From contig DNUZ01000030.1 of NCBI GenBank assembly GCA_003507655.1, positions 1 to 64,000 on the forward strand: a DNA stretch of 64,000 bases. Reading direction: 5' to 3'. Positions 1 to 7,192 of this stretch are shown here, piece after piece. Positions within the stretch are counted from its first letter, which is position 1; each line of letters begins with the position of its first letter. The position numbers and the translations under genes are program-made. The notes under the pieces are model-generated. The model did no database searches. It saw only the letters and a list, made by a program, of their open reading frames with translations, and had not been told where the DNA came from. Origin of the DNA: Lachnospiraceae bacterium. Lineage in GTDB: Bacteria; Bacillota; Clostridia; Lachnospirales; Lachnospiraceae.

Positions 1-12
1 GGAGCGCTTTGT

Positions 13-60
13 CTACAGTCTGACGGGTACTGCATCAGCAGTACCCGTTTCAGATTGTAG
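13..60. repeat. Long imperfect hairpin beyond the 3' end of the Cys-rich gene
   Basis: Positions 23-33 and 38-48 form a perfect 11-bp stem. It extends outward as 13-22 paired with 51-60 (one G-T pair and a 2-base bulge), giving about 21 bp in total. It lies just beyond the stop of the minus-strand gene at 75. Neither side has a clear U-tract, so it may be a 3' stabilising hairpin, a weak terminator, or the end of an element starting left of the window. Confidence 0.5.
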
Positions 61-74
61 AATAAGCAGAAAGG

Positions 75-287
75 CTAGAAGCATCCACCACCGCATCCGT
101 TGCCGCCGCAGCAGAAGAGTAATAAGATTAACCATAAACAGCTGTTGTTGCCGTTATCGCATCCGCCACCGATACCATTGTTGCCGCATCCGCAACAGCA
201 TAACAGGATGATCAACCAGATAATAGAGTTGCATCCTCCTTCGTTTTCGCATCCGCATCCACAGTTTGTTGCTGCTAAATCACTCAT
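75..287 (-). CDS. Small Cys/Gly/Asn-rich protein ('chorion class high-cysteine protein' type)
   Basis: This 70-residue protein has 14 Cys. It is built as two similar halves, each a Cys/Gly/Asn-rich patch followed by a short hydrophobic Trp-containing stretch (around residues 22-31 and 50-57) running straight into Cys residues. I recall the name 'chorion class high-cysteine HCB protein 13' for similar proteins from gut Lachnospiraceae; the name comes from composition and says nothing about function. A GGAGGA ribosome site (294-299) precedes the ATG, so the gene looks real. The hydrophobic cores suggest membrane association, and the Cys clusters suggest metal binding or disulfide linkage; both are inferences. 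It diverges from the citrate synthase cassette. Confidence 0.7.
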   Translation of the reverse strand: MSDLAATNCGCGCENEGGCNSIIWLIILLCCCGCGNNGIGGGCDNGNNSCLWLILLLFCCGGNGCGGGCF

Positions 288-318
288 TTGAAATCCTCCA
301 AATTTTTACTTACACTTC

Positions 319-347
319 ATCATATGTGGGGAACAAAAAAGTGTTAC
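319..347 (-). promoter_or_regulatory. Possible promoter of the Cys-rich gene
   Basis: On the minus strand GTAACA (342-347) and TATGAT (319-324) are 17 bases apart, about 35 bases upstream of the start codon. The -35 matches consensus at only four of six positions, so this is a weak call; a sporulation sigma factor is also possible. Confidence 0.35.
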
Positions 348-374
348 AGGGCAGCCATAAAAAATAATAAAATG

Positions 375-403
375 TTGACAATACTTGCATAATTGTATAC
401 AAT
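375..403 (+). promoter_or_regulatory. Promoter of the citrate synthase-gntR-icd cassette
   Basis: TTGACA (375-380) and TACAAT (398-403) are 17 bases apart, a near-consensus sigma-A promoter. The -10 lies inside the palindrome at 384-411, the arrangement expected for repression by a bound dimer. Confidence 0.8.
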
Positions 404-411
404 TATGCAAG
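384..411. promoter_or_regulatory. Perfect 28-bp palindromic operator (probable GntR/FadR-type site)
   Basis: Bases 384-411 form a perfect inverted repeat centred on TTGTATACAA (393-402), covering the -10 box. A second, imperfect core, TTGTATACTA, lies at 420-429, 27 bp downstream. FadR-family GntR repressors bind short palindromes containing GT...AC, and such a regulator is the second gene of this operon, so autoregulation is the simple reading. The pairing of regulator and site is inferred. Confidence 0.7.
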
Positions 412-450
412 AAGATAAATTGTATACTAAATAAGAGCAGGAGGATGAAG

Positions 451-1851
451 ATGAAAGCCATCGGAGATATGAGGGAAGTTGTCAAGAATGAAAAGACAAA
501 TCTATTACAGTTAGAGGAACATTTTTACCAGTTAAATGATGTGACAGAGCCAAACGTATTCAGAAATCTGTTTCCATACGATGAAGTGCCTAAGATCGCA
601 TTTAATGACCGTATCGTGCCTCATAATATGCCGGAAGAAATCTGGATCACGGATACCACATTCCGGGATGGACAGCAGTCGAGAGCTCCTTATACGGCAG
701 AGCAGATCGTAACAATTTATGATTATCTGCACAGATTAGGCGGACCAAACGGAAAGATTCGTCAGAGTGAATTCTTTTTATACAGTAAAAAAGACAGAGA
801 TGCCGTTTATAAATGTTTAGAGCGTGGATACCGGTTCCCGGAGGTTACGAGCTGGATCCGAGCCAATAAGAAAGATTTTCAGCTTGTAAAGGATATCGGA
901 TTGAGAGAGACAGGAATCTTAGTCAGCTGTTCCGATTATCATATTTTTTATAAAATGCGAATGACAAGAAGAGAAGCAATGAATCAGTATTTAAGTGTCA
1001 TCCGGGAATGTTTAGAGACCGGTATTTCACCGAGATGCCATTTAGAGGACATTACACGTTCCGATATCTATGGATTTGTCATTCCGTTCTGTTTAGAACT
1101 GATGAAGCTGATGGAGGAATATCAGATCCCGATCCGTATCCGTGCCTGTGATACGATGGGTTACGGCGTGAACTTTGCCGGAGCCGTCATACCAAGAAGC
1201 GTACAGGGAATCATCTATGGTCTGACCACACATGCTGGTGTGCCAAGTGAACTGATCGAGTGGCATGGACACAATGATTTTTATAAAGCGGTAACCAATT
1301 CCACAACTGCATGGCTCTATGGAGCGAGCGGTGTCAACTGTTCTTTATTCGGTATCGGAGAAAGAACCGGAAACACACCGTTAGAGGCAATGGTATTTGA
1401 ATATGCACAGCTTCGGGGAAGTTTAGACGGTATGGATACAACCGTGATCACGGAACTTGCAGAGTATTTTGAAAAAGAATTAGGATATGTAATGCCGGAT
1501 CGTACACCATTCTGCGGAAAGAATTTTAATGTTACAAGAGCGGGAATCCATGCAGACGGATTGTTGAAAAATGAGGAGATTTATAATATATTTGATACGG
1601 AGAAATTTTTAAACCGGCCGGTACTGGTATCTGTATCAAACACTTCGGGATTAGCCGGCATTGCACACTGGATGAATACTTACTATCATTTAGAGGGAGA
1701 ACGTGCAGTAGATAAGAATTCAGAGTTAGTTCATCTTGTAAAAGAAAAGGTGGATCAACAGTATGATGATGGCAGAGTGACCGTTATGACGGATGCAGAA
1801 TTGACAGAAATGATAAATGACTGTTGTCAAAAGCTGCAGATTGAATTATAA
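451..1851 (+). CDS. Re-type citrate synthase / isopropylmalate-homocitrate synthase family protein
   Basis: This is an HMGL-like TIM-barrel acyltransferase of 466 residues. The N-terminal metal motif reads DTTFRDGQQ (canonical DTTLRDGEQ), followed by the HGHND metal-binding motif and a GIGERTGNTPLE motif, as in isopropylmalate, homocitrate and Re-citrate synthases. There is no C-terminal leucine-regulatory domain of the LeuA type. The gene shares an operon with isocitrate dehydrogenase, which favours condensation of acetyl-CoA with oxaloacetate to citrate on the route to 2-oxoglutarate and glutamate, as in clostridia that use the Re-enzyme; this is inferred from context. The ATG at 451 is preferred because AGGAGG (439-444) sits 6 bases upstream; an upstream in-frame ATG would fall inside the promoter. 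Confidence 0.75.
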   Translation: MKAIGDMREVVKNEKTNLLQLEEHFYQLNDVTEPNVFRNLFPYDEVPKIAFNDRIVPHNMPEEIWITDTTFRDGQQSRAPYTAEQIVTIYDYLHRLGGPNGKIRQSEFFLYSKKDRDAVYKCLERGYRFPEVTSWIRANKKDFQLVKDIGLRETGILVSCSDYHIFYKMRMTRREAMNQYLSVIRECLETGISPRCHLEDITRSDIYGFVIPFCLELMKLMEEYQIPIRIRACDTMGYGVNFAGAVIPRSVQGIIYGLTTHAGVPSELIEWHGHNDFYKAVTNSTTAWLYGASGVNCSLFGIGERTGNTPLEAMVFEYAQLRGSLDGMDTTVITELAEYFEKELGYVMPDRTPFCGKNFNVTRAGIHADGLLKNEEIYNIFDTEKFLNRPVLVSVSNTSGLAGIAHWMNTYYHLEGERAVDKNSELVHLVKEKVDQQYDDGRVTVMTDAELTEMINDCCQKLQIEL

Positions 1852-1868
1852 CTATAGGAGGGTTTATA

Positions 1869-2564
1869 ATGAGTGAGGATGGTCATTCCCTGAGTGCGCG
1901 TGTGTTTCATACCCTTCGGGAAGAAATTTTATCCGGAAAATATCAAAAAGATGAGGAACTCAAAGAAAAGACGATCGGAGAGGAACTCGGAGTCAGCCGG
2001 ACACCGGTACGGGAAGCCTTAAGGCAGTTAGAGTTAGAAGGTTTAGTCACGATAATTCCAAACCGGGGAGCTTTTGTGGAGGGAATATCCAAAGATGATA
2101 TCCAGGACATCTATGAGATCCGTTCCCTTTTAGAAGGACTTTGTGCGAAAAAGGCGGTCACCGGGATCACGGAGAAAGAATTAGAAGAATTAGAGGAGAA
2201 TCTTTATCTTACGGAGTTTCATATCCAAAAAGAACATTATGAACAGATATTAGAATTAGACAATCGTTTTCATGAGATTTTGTATGAGGCATCTAAGAGT
2301 AAGATGTTAAAACATGTGCTCAGCGACTTCCACCACTATGTGGAACGGGTACGGAAAGTTTCACTTTCCGGTACAAAACGTGCAAAGGAATCGAACGAGG
2401 AACATAAAAGGATTGTCGAGGCTTTAAAGGCTCATGATGCGGAAAAAGCCCAGCAGCTTGCAAACCAGCATATTATGAACACCATCCACAGCTATGACCG
2501 CTACGGATGGGATAAGCTATTAAATATGAACAGTATGGAGGAAGAAATTCATGGAAAAAATTAA
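1869..2564 (+). CDS. GntR family transcriptional regulator, FadR/FCD subfamily
   Basis: The 231-residue protein has an N-terminal GntR winged helix (about residues 5-70, including [15 protein letters not shown]) and an all-helical FCD ligand domain. The FCD domain keeps metal-ligand candidates: Asp and His in LDNRFHEIL, His in [10 protein letters not shown] and His in LANQHIMNT. Such domains bind small carboxylates, often through a metal ion. It is the middle gene of the cassette: it starts 17 bases after the synthase behind AGGAGG and overlaps icd by 14 bp. It probably represses its own operon through the palindrome at 384-411, with citrate, 2-oxoglutarate or a related acid as effector; both points are inferred. 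Confidence 0.85.
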   Translation: MSEDGHSLSARVFHTLREEILSGKYQKDEELKEKTIGEELGVSRTPVREALRQLELEGLVTIIPNRGAFVEGISKDDIQDIYEIRSLLEGLCAKKAVTGITEKELEELEENLYLTEFHIQKEHYEQILELDNRFHEILYEASKSKMLKHVLSDFHHYVERVRKVSLSGTKRAKESNEEHKRIVEALKAHDAEKAQQLANQHIMNTIHSYDRYGWDKLLNMNSMEEEIHGKN

Positions 2565-3759
2565 GATGGCAACACCGTTAGTTGAGATGGACGGAGATGA
2601 AATGACAAGAATCCTGTGGCAGATGATCAAGGATGAACTGTTAAATCCATTCATCGAACTCAATACCGAATATTATGACCTTGGTTTAGAGCATCGTAAT
2701 GCAACCGACGATCAGGTAACGGTAGATTCCGCAGAAGCGACAAAAAAATATGGAGTTGCCGTAAAATGTGCGACGATCACACCGAATGCAGCCCGTATGG
2801 ATGAGTATGACTTAAAAGAGATGTGGAAAAGTCCAAACGGAACGATCCGTGCAATCTTAGACGGAACCGTATTCCGTACCCCGATCGTAGTAAAGGGAAT
2901 CGAGCCATGTGTACGCAACTGGAAAAAACCGATCACGATCGCAAGACATGCTTATGGTGATGTATACAAAGGTGTGGAGATGAAGATCCCGGCAGCAGGA
3001 AAATGCGAACTTGTATACACAGCAGAGGATGGTACCGAGATGAGAGAAACCATCCATAACTTTACCGGCGCGGGAATCGTACAGGGACAGCACAACGTAA
3101 ATGCTTCTATTGAGAGCTTTGCAAGAAGCTGCTTTAACTATGCACTGGATCAGAAACAGGATTTATGGTTTGCAACCAAAGATACCATTTCTAAAAAATA
3201 TGACCATACATTTAAAGATATTTTCCAGGAAATTTTTGATGCAGAATACAAGGAAAAATTCGATGCTGCAGGAATTGAATATTTTTACACATTGATCGAC
3301 GATGCCGTGGCAAGAGTCATGAAATCAGAGGGCGGTTATATCTGGGCATGCAAGAACTATGACGGAGATGTTATGAGTGACATGGTATCTTCAGCATTCG
3401 GTTCTCTTGCAATGATGACTTCCGTATTGGTATCTCCGGACGGATATTACGAGTATGAGGCAGCACACGGTACCGTACAGCGTCATTATTACAAACATTT
3501 AAAAGGCGAAGAGACATCCACGAACTCCGTAGCTACGATCTTTGCATGGACGGGAGCACTCAGAAAACGCGGAGAACTCGACAACAATCAGGCATTATCT
3601 GACTTTGCGGATAAGTTAGAGAAAGCATGTATCGCAACGATCGAGTCAGGAAAAATGACAAAAGATTTAGCATTGATCACATCTTTAGAAAATGTAACCG
3701 TATTAAACAGCGAGAACTTTATCAAAGAGATCCGCAAGACATTAGAAGAGATGTTATAA
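2551..3759 (+). CDS. icd: NADP-dependent isocitrate dehydrogenase
   Basis: This cytosolic enzyme decarboxylates isocitrate oxidatively to 2-oxoglutarate, making NADPH. The 402-residue protein belongs to the eukaryote-like (IDH1-type) homodimeric class: it opens with MDGDEMTRI, carries the substrate loop [18 protein letters not shown] and the coenzyme loop [10 protein letters not shown]. The start lies within the last codons of the GntR gene, so translation is probably coupled. Together with the upstream synthase and an aconitase encoded elsewhere, it forms the oxidative half-branch of the TCA cycle used for glutamate synthesis in anaerobes. A terminator follows at 3794. Confidence 0.95.
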   Translation: MEKIKMATPLVEMDGDEMTRILWQMIKDELLNPFIELNTEYYDLGLEHRNATDDQVTVDSAEATKKYGVAVKCATITPNAARMDEYDLKEMWKSPNGTIRAILDGTVFRTPIVVKGIEPCVRNWKKPITIARHAYGDVYKGVEMKIPAAGKCELVYTAEDGTEMRETIHNFTGAGIVQGQHNVNASIESFARSCFNYALDQKQDLWFATKDTISKKYDHTFKDIFQEIFDAEYKEKFDAAGIEYFYTLIDDAVARVMKSEGGYIWACKNYDGDVMSDMVSSAFGSLAMMTSVLVSPDGYYEYEAAHGTVQRHYYKHLKGEETSTNSVATIFAWTGALRKRGELDNNQALSDFADKLEKACIATIESGKMTKDLALITSLENVTVLNSENFIKEIRKTLEEML

Positions 3760-3793
3760 GCGCAGAGAACATAGAAATGATACTTCGAAAAGA

Positions 3794-3817
3794 GGTGCCC
3801 ACAGAGGCACCCTTTTT
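3794..3817 (+). terminator. Rho-independent terminator after icd
   Basis: GGTGCC (3794-3799) pairs with GGCACC (3806-3811) around a 6-base loop, followed by five T (3813-3817). It closes the citrate cassette, 18 bases before the next gene starts. Confidence 0.8.
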
Positions 3818-3835
3818 CGGGTAATGAGGTGAAAT

Positions 3836-5752
3836 ATGATACTATCCGTTCAGAATGTCAGCAAATCATTTGGAACAGACGAAATTCTAAAAAATGTGTC
3901 TTTTCATATTGAAGATCATGAAAAGGCAGCCGTGGTCGGCATCAACGGTGCCGGAAAATCCACACTTTTAAAAATCATAGTAGGAGAACTGACTCCTGAC
4001 ACCGGAGAGGTCATCACTGCAAAAGGTAAATCCTTAGGCTATTTAGCACAGCATCAGGATTTAGAGGGTGACAGGACCATTGAAGAAGAATTGCTTTCCG
4101 TAAAGAGTGATGTGATCGCAATGGAGCAAAAGATCCGTGCGATGGAAGAACAGATGCATCATGTAGAAGGGGCAGAATTAGAAAAACTTTTAGAGGACTA
4201 TAACCGTATGCATCATCAGTTTGAATTAGAGGGCGGTTACAGTTACCGGAGCGAGGTCTACGGTGTCTTAAACGGACTTGGTTTTTCGCAGGAAGATTAT
4301 CAAAAGAAGATCAGCCAGCTCTCAGGAGGACAAAAGACCAGAGTTGCGCTTGGAAGACTGCTTGTTACAAAGCCGGACATCATCCTGTTAGATGAGCCGA
4401 CGAACCATCTGGATATGAACTCTATTACATGGTTAGAAACCTTTTTGATGAACTACAAGGGTGCGGTAGTCATCGTATCCCACGACCGTTATTTTTTAGA
4501 CCGTGTCGTGACAAAAGTCATTGAAGTGTCGCTGCATCAGGCGCAGGTCTATGAAGGCAATTATTCTGAATATGCCGTAAAAAAAGAAAAAGTCCGCGAG
4601 GCACAGCTAAAAGCCTATTACAATCAGCAGCGGGCGATCAAACATCAGGAAGAAGTCATTACCAAGCTGAAATCCTTTAACCGTGAAAAATCCATAAAGC
4701 GGGCAGAGAGCCGTGAAAAGCTGTTAGATAAGATCGACCGTTTAGAAAAACCGGTGGAAGAACATACCGATATCAAGATCATATTAGAGCCGAATATATT
4801 AAGCGGTAACGATGTCTTAAGTGTGGAGGGATTAGCAAAATCCTTTGGCAGCCAGAAACTGTTTGAAGATCTGGATTTTGAGATTAAACGTGGAGAGCAT
4901 GTTGCCCTGATCGGAAACAACGGAACCGGAAAAACAACGATCTTAAAGATTTTAAACGGAATGGTCAAAGAGGATGCGGGAGTCATCCGGCTTGGAAGCA
5001 ATGTCTATATCGGATATTATGACCAGGAGCATCAGGTACTCCATATGGAAAAAACACTGTTTGAAGAGATCAGTGATGCATATCCGGAACTGAACAATAC
5101 ACAGGTGCGAAATACCTTAGCGGCATTTTTGTTTACCAATGATGATGTCTTTAAAAGAATCGGTGATCTGAGTGGTGGAGAGCGTGGACGTGTGTCTTTG
5201 GCAAAGCTGATGCTTGGCAAGGCGAATTTTTTAATTCTCGATGAGCCGACGAATCATTTGGATATTTTTTCAAAAGAAATATTGGAATCGGCATTGAACC
5301 ACTATACGGGAACCGTCTTTTTCGTGTCCCATGACCGTTATTTTATCAATAAGACGGCACACCGGATACTGGATCTGTCTAACGGAGTGCTGACAAATTA
5401 TCTGGGAAATTATGACTATTATATAGAAAAACGTGCAGAGCAGGAAACGGTAACGCCAGCAGATACAGAAACCGTTTCAAAAGAAAAAGCAGATACAGAA
5501 AATAAACAGGACTGGCAGAAACAAAAGCAGGAGCAGGCACGCCGCAGAAAAATTGCCAATGAACTGCAAAAAGTAGAAGCCGAGATTGAAATGTGCGAGC
5601 AGAAAATCGCCGAGATCGATGAGCAGTGTCAGGACCCTGCGATTGCAGTAAATTCCGCAAAATTAAATGAACTTGGAAGCGAACGAGCCGTTTTATCTGA
5701 AAAACTAGAAGCACTGTATGAGCAGTGGGAAGTGCTGTCAGAAGATAGTTAA
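3836..5752 (+). CDS. ydiF: ABC-F family ATPase (YdiF/Uup-like)
   Basis: This 638-residue soluble protein has two ABC nucleotide-binding domains and no membrane segments. Domain 1 has Walker A GINGAGKSTLL, signature LSGGQKTR and Walker B LLDEPTNHLD. Domain 2 has GNNGTGKTTIL, LSGGERGRVS and LILDEPTNHLD. A charged linker with several RE/KR repeats (about residues 245-310) and a C-terminal coiled coil (about 555-630) fit ABC-F factors, which act at the ribosome in translation or antibiotic protection. In Bacillus subtilis ydiF lies close to rex, and the same neighbourhood occurs here. The C-terminal extension resembles the DNA- or RNA-binding tail of Uup-type members. No evidence separates a housekeeping from a resistance role. 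Confidence 0.88.
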   Translation: MILSVQNVSKSFGTDEILKNVSFHIEDHEKAAVVGINGAGKSTLLKIIVGELTPDTGEVITAKGKSLGYLAQHQDLEGDRTIEEELLSVKSDVIAMEQKIRAMEEQMHHVEGAELEKLLEDYNRMHHQFELEGGYSYRSEVYGVLNGLGFSQEDYQKKISQLSGGQKTRVALGRLLVTKPDIILLDEPTNHLDMNSITWLETFLMNYKGAVVIVSHDRYFLDRVVTKVIEVSLHQAQVYEGNYSEYAVKKEKVREAQLKAYYNQQRAIKHQEEVITKLKSFNREKSIKRAESREKLLDKIDRLEKPVEEHTDIKIILEPNILSGNDVLSVEGLAKSFGSQKLFEDLDFEIKRGEHVALIGNNGTGKTTILKILNGMVKEDAGVIRLGSNVYIGYYDQEHQVLHMEKTLFEEISDAYPELNNTQVRNTLAAFLFTNDDVFKRIGDLSGGERGRVSLAKLMLGKANFLILDEPTNHLDIFSKEILESALNHYTGTVFFVSHDRYFINKTAHRILDLSNGVLTNYLGNYDYYIEKRAEQETVTPADTETVSKEKADTENKQDWQKQKQEQARRRKIANELQKVEAEIEMCEQKIAEIDEQCQDPAIAVNSAKLNELGSERAVLSEKLEALYEQWEVLSEDS

Positions 5753-5764
5753 ATTTTTGACACA

Positions 5765-5793
5765 TTGACAGTAAAACTACAAATGCTTATAAT
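5765..5793 (+). promoter_or_regulatory. Consensus promoter of rex
   Basis: TTGACA (5765-5770) and TATAAT (5788-5793) are separated by exactly 17 bases, a perfect sigma-A consensus. I see no TTGTTAA-N4-TTAACAA-like Rex operator next to it, so autoregulation is not evident. Confidence 0.88.
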
Positions 5794-5821
5794 GTATGTA
5801 GTTGGCTTAGGAGGAATTAAA

Positions 5822-6466
5822 GTGGAAAAAGAGATTTCACAGGCAGTAATTCGCAGAATGCCCAGATATTATAGATATTTAGGGGAACTTTTAGACGAAG
5901 GCGTAGAGCGTATTTCGTCGAATGAACTTAGCAGCAGAATGAATGTCACTGCGTCACAGATACGCCAGGATCTGAATAACTTTGGCGGATTCGGACAGCA
6001 GGGATATGGATATAATGTAAAATTTTTGCACGATGAGATCGGTAAGATCTTAGGCTTAAATCAAAGACACAATATTATTGTAGTCGGAGCCGGTAATCTG
6101 GGGCAGGCACTTGCGAATTATGTAAAATTTGAGAAACTGGGCTTTGTGATCATTGCCCTGTTTGATGTAAATCCTGCACTGAAAGGAAAGACAGTGCGTG
6201 GAATAGAAATTCATATGATTGATGAAATGGAAGACTTCTTAAAGACACACGATGTGGATATTGCGGCATTGACCATGCCAAAACAAAAGGCAGACGCAGT
6301 TGCAAAGAAATTAGTGGATTCCGGCGTACATGCGATCTGGAATTTTGCACATGTGGATTTAGAACTGACAGATAAGGACGTGGTAGTAGAGAACGTTCAT
6401 CTGTCCGACAGTCTGATGCAGTTGTCCTATAACATTGTAAAAAATCAGTCAGCAAAAGAAAAATAG
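5822..6466 (+). CDS. rex: Redox-sensing transcriptional repressor Rex
   Basis: Rex senses the NADH/NAD+ ratio and represses fermentation and reductive-metabolism genes when NADH is low. The 214-residue protein has an N-terminal winged helix (RRMPRYYRYL, then SSNELSSRMNVTASQIRQDL and the FGGFGQQGYGY wing) and a Rossmann domain with GAGNLGQA. The C-terminal helix that swaps between subunits is present. The GTG at 5822 is chosen because AGGAGG (5809-5814) lies 7 bases upstream and the product has the usual length; a longer frame would begin inside the promoter. The gene sits after ydiF and before an unknown coiled-coil gene. Confidence 0.95.
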   Translation: MEKEISQAVIRRMPRYYRYLGELLDEGVERISSNELSSRMNVTASQIRQDLNNFGGFGQQGYGYNVKFLHDEIGKILGLNQRHNIIVVGAGNLGQALANYVKFEKLGFVIIALFDVNPALKGKTVRGIEIHMIDEMEDFLKTHDVDIAALTMPKQKADAVAKKLVDSGVHAIWNFAHVDLELTDKDVVVENVHLSDSLMQLSYNIVKNQSAKEK

Positions 6467-6486
6467 AGTAGGGACGGGGATTTCAC

Positions 6487-7116
6487 ATGAAAGAGAAAGA
6501 ATATTTCAAAGGAGCCTTGATCAATAAGAAAGTACCGATTCTGGTCTTAGACCAGAAGTGGCACCGGCTGTTTGCAATTCATGGAAAATCAGACGAGATT
6601 CAGAGTACGGAAGAGGAATTGAATCATCTCATAGCCAGACAGGGGCAGGCAAATCAGGATATCAAAGACTTAAAAAAAGTCAAAGCCAGCCTGATGGAGA
6701 GCATTGTTGCGCATATGGACGAAGGGGAGGAGCAGAGTAATCGACCGTCAAATGATAAGATCATGGATGAGAATACCCGCCTGATCAACGAAGTAAATGA
6801 AAAGATAGAAGCATGTGAGGATGAACTGTTAGAACTGCCAAAACAGATCAAAGAGACAAATGAAAGGCTCATGTTAGCAAGCATGGAGTTCTGTTATGAG
6901 AAACTTCGTACAAATGATGAAGAAATCAAAGAAATCGATGCCTGGATCAAACAGGTGCGGATCGATCTGAAAAAGAATATCATCAAAAAGCAGAACCGTG
7001 AGATCAACAGCAAGGAAATCTATTCCTATATGCATGATATCTTTGGAGCAGAGATCATAGATGTCTTTGACCTGAAAGAGGAAGAAGAACAGGAACAGAA
7101 AAAAGAAGAAGAATAA
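6487..7116 (+). CDS. Conserved hypothetical coiled-coil protein
   Basis: I do not recognise a named family. The 209-residue product has a short N-terminal segment (ILVLDQKWHRLF) and then long, highly charged helices (about residues 35-165) rich in Glu, Lys, Asn and Leu, typical of a coiled coil. It ends in a Glu/Gln/Lys tail. There is no signal peptide, membrane segment or enzyme motif. The start is 20 bases after rex, so it is probably co-transcribed, and a terminator follows at 7126. Long helical pairs of this kind serve as scaffolds or adaptors; any specific role would be a guess. Confidence 0.75.
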   Translation: MKEKEYFKGALINKKVPILVLDQKWHRLFAIHGKSDEIQSTEEELNHLIARQGQANQDIKDLKKVKASLMESIVAHMDEGEEQSNRPSNDKIMDENTRLINEVNEKIEACEDELLELPKQIKETNERLMLASMEFCYEKLRTNDEEIKEIDAWIKQVRIDLKKNIIKKQNREINSKEIYSYMHDIFGAEIIDVFDLKEEEEQEQKKEEE

Positions 7117-7125
7117 AAAAGCGGG

Positions 7126-7156
7126 CGCTTTACCGGTTCGGTAGAGCGTTGTTTTT
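7126..7156 (+). terminator. Rho-independent terminator after the coiled-coil gene
   Basis: A 10-bp stem (7126-7135 with 7139-7148, one T-G pair) closes a 3-base loop and is followed by TTGTTTTT. Confidence 0.8.
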
Positions 7157-7192
7157 GCATTAGGAATCCTACAAAAAGGGAGAAGTGATAAA

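Noticed and set aside
100..291. A plus-strand open frame opposite the Cys-rich gene
   Set aside because: It is Pro/His/Gln-rich from complementary codons, has no ribosome site and would read through the minus-strand gene that has a good one.
385..450. N-terminal extension of the citrate synthase frame to 385
   Set aside because: It would start inside the promoter and palindrome and has no Shine-Dalgarno sequence; the ATG at 451 has AGGAGG at the right distance.
5765..5821. Rex self-regulation operator at its own promoter
   Set aside because: No TTGTTAA-N4-TTAACAA-like palindrome is present around the promoter.
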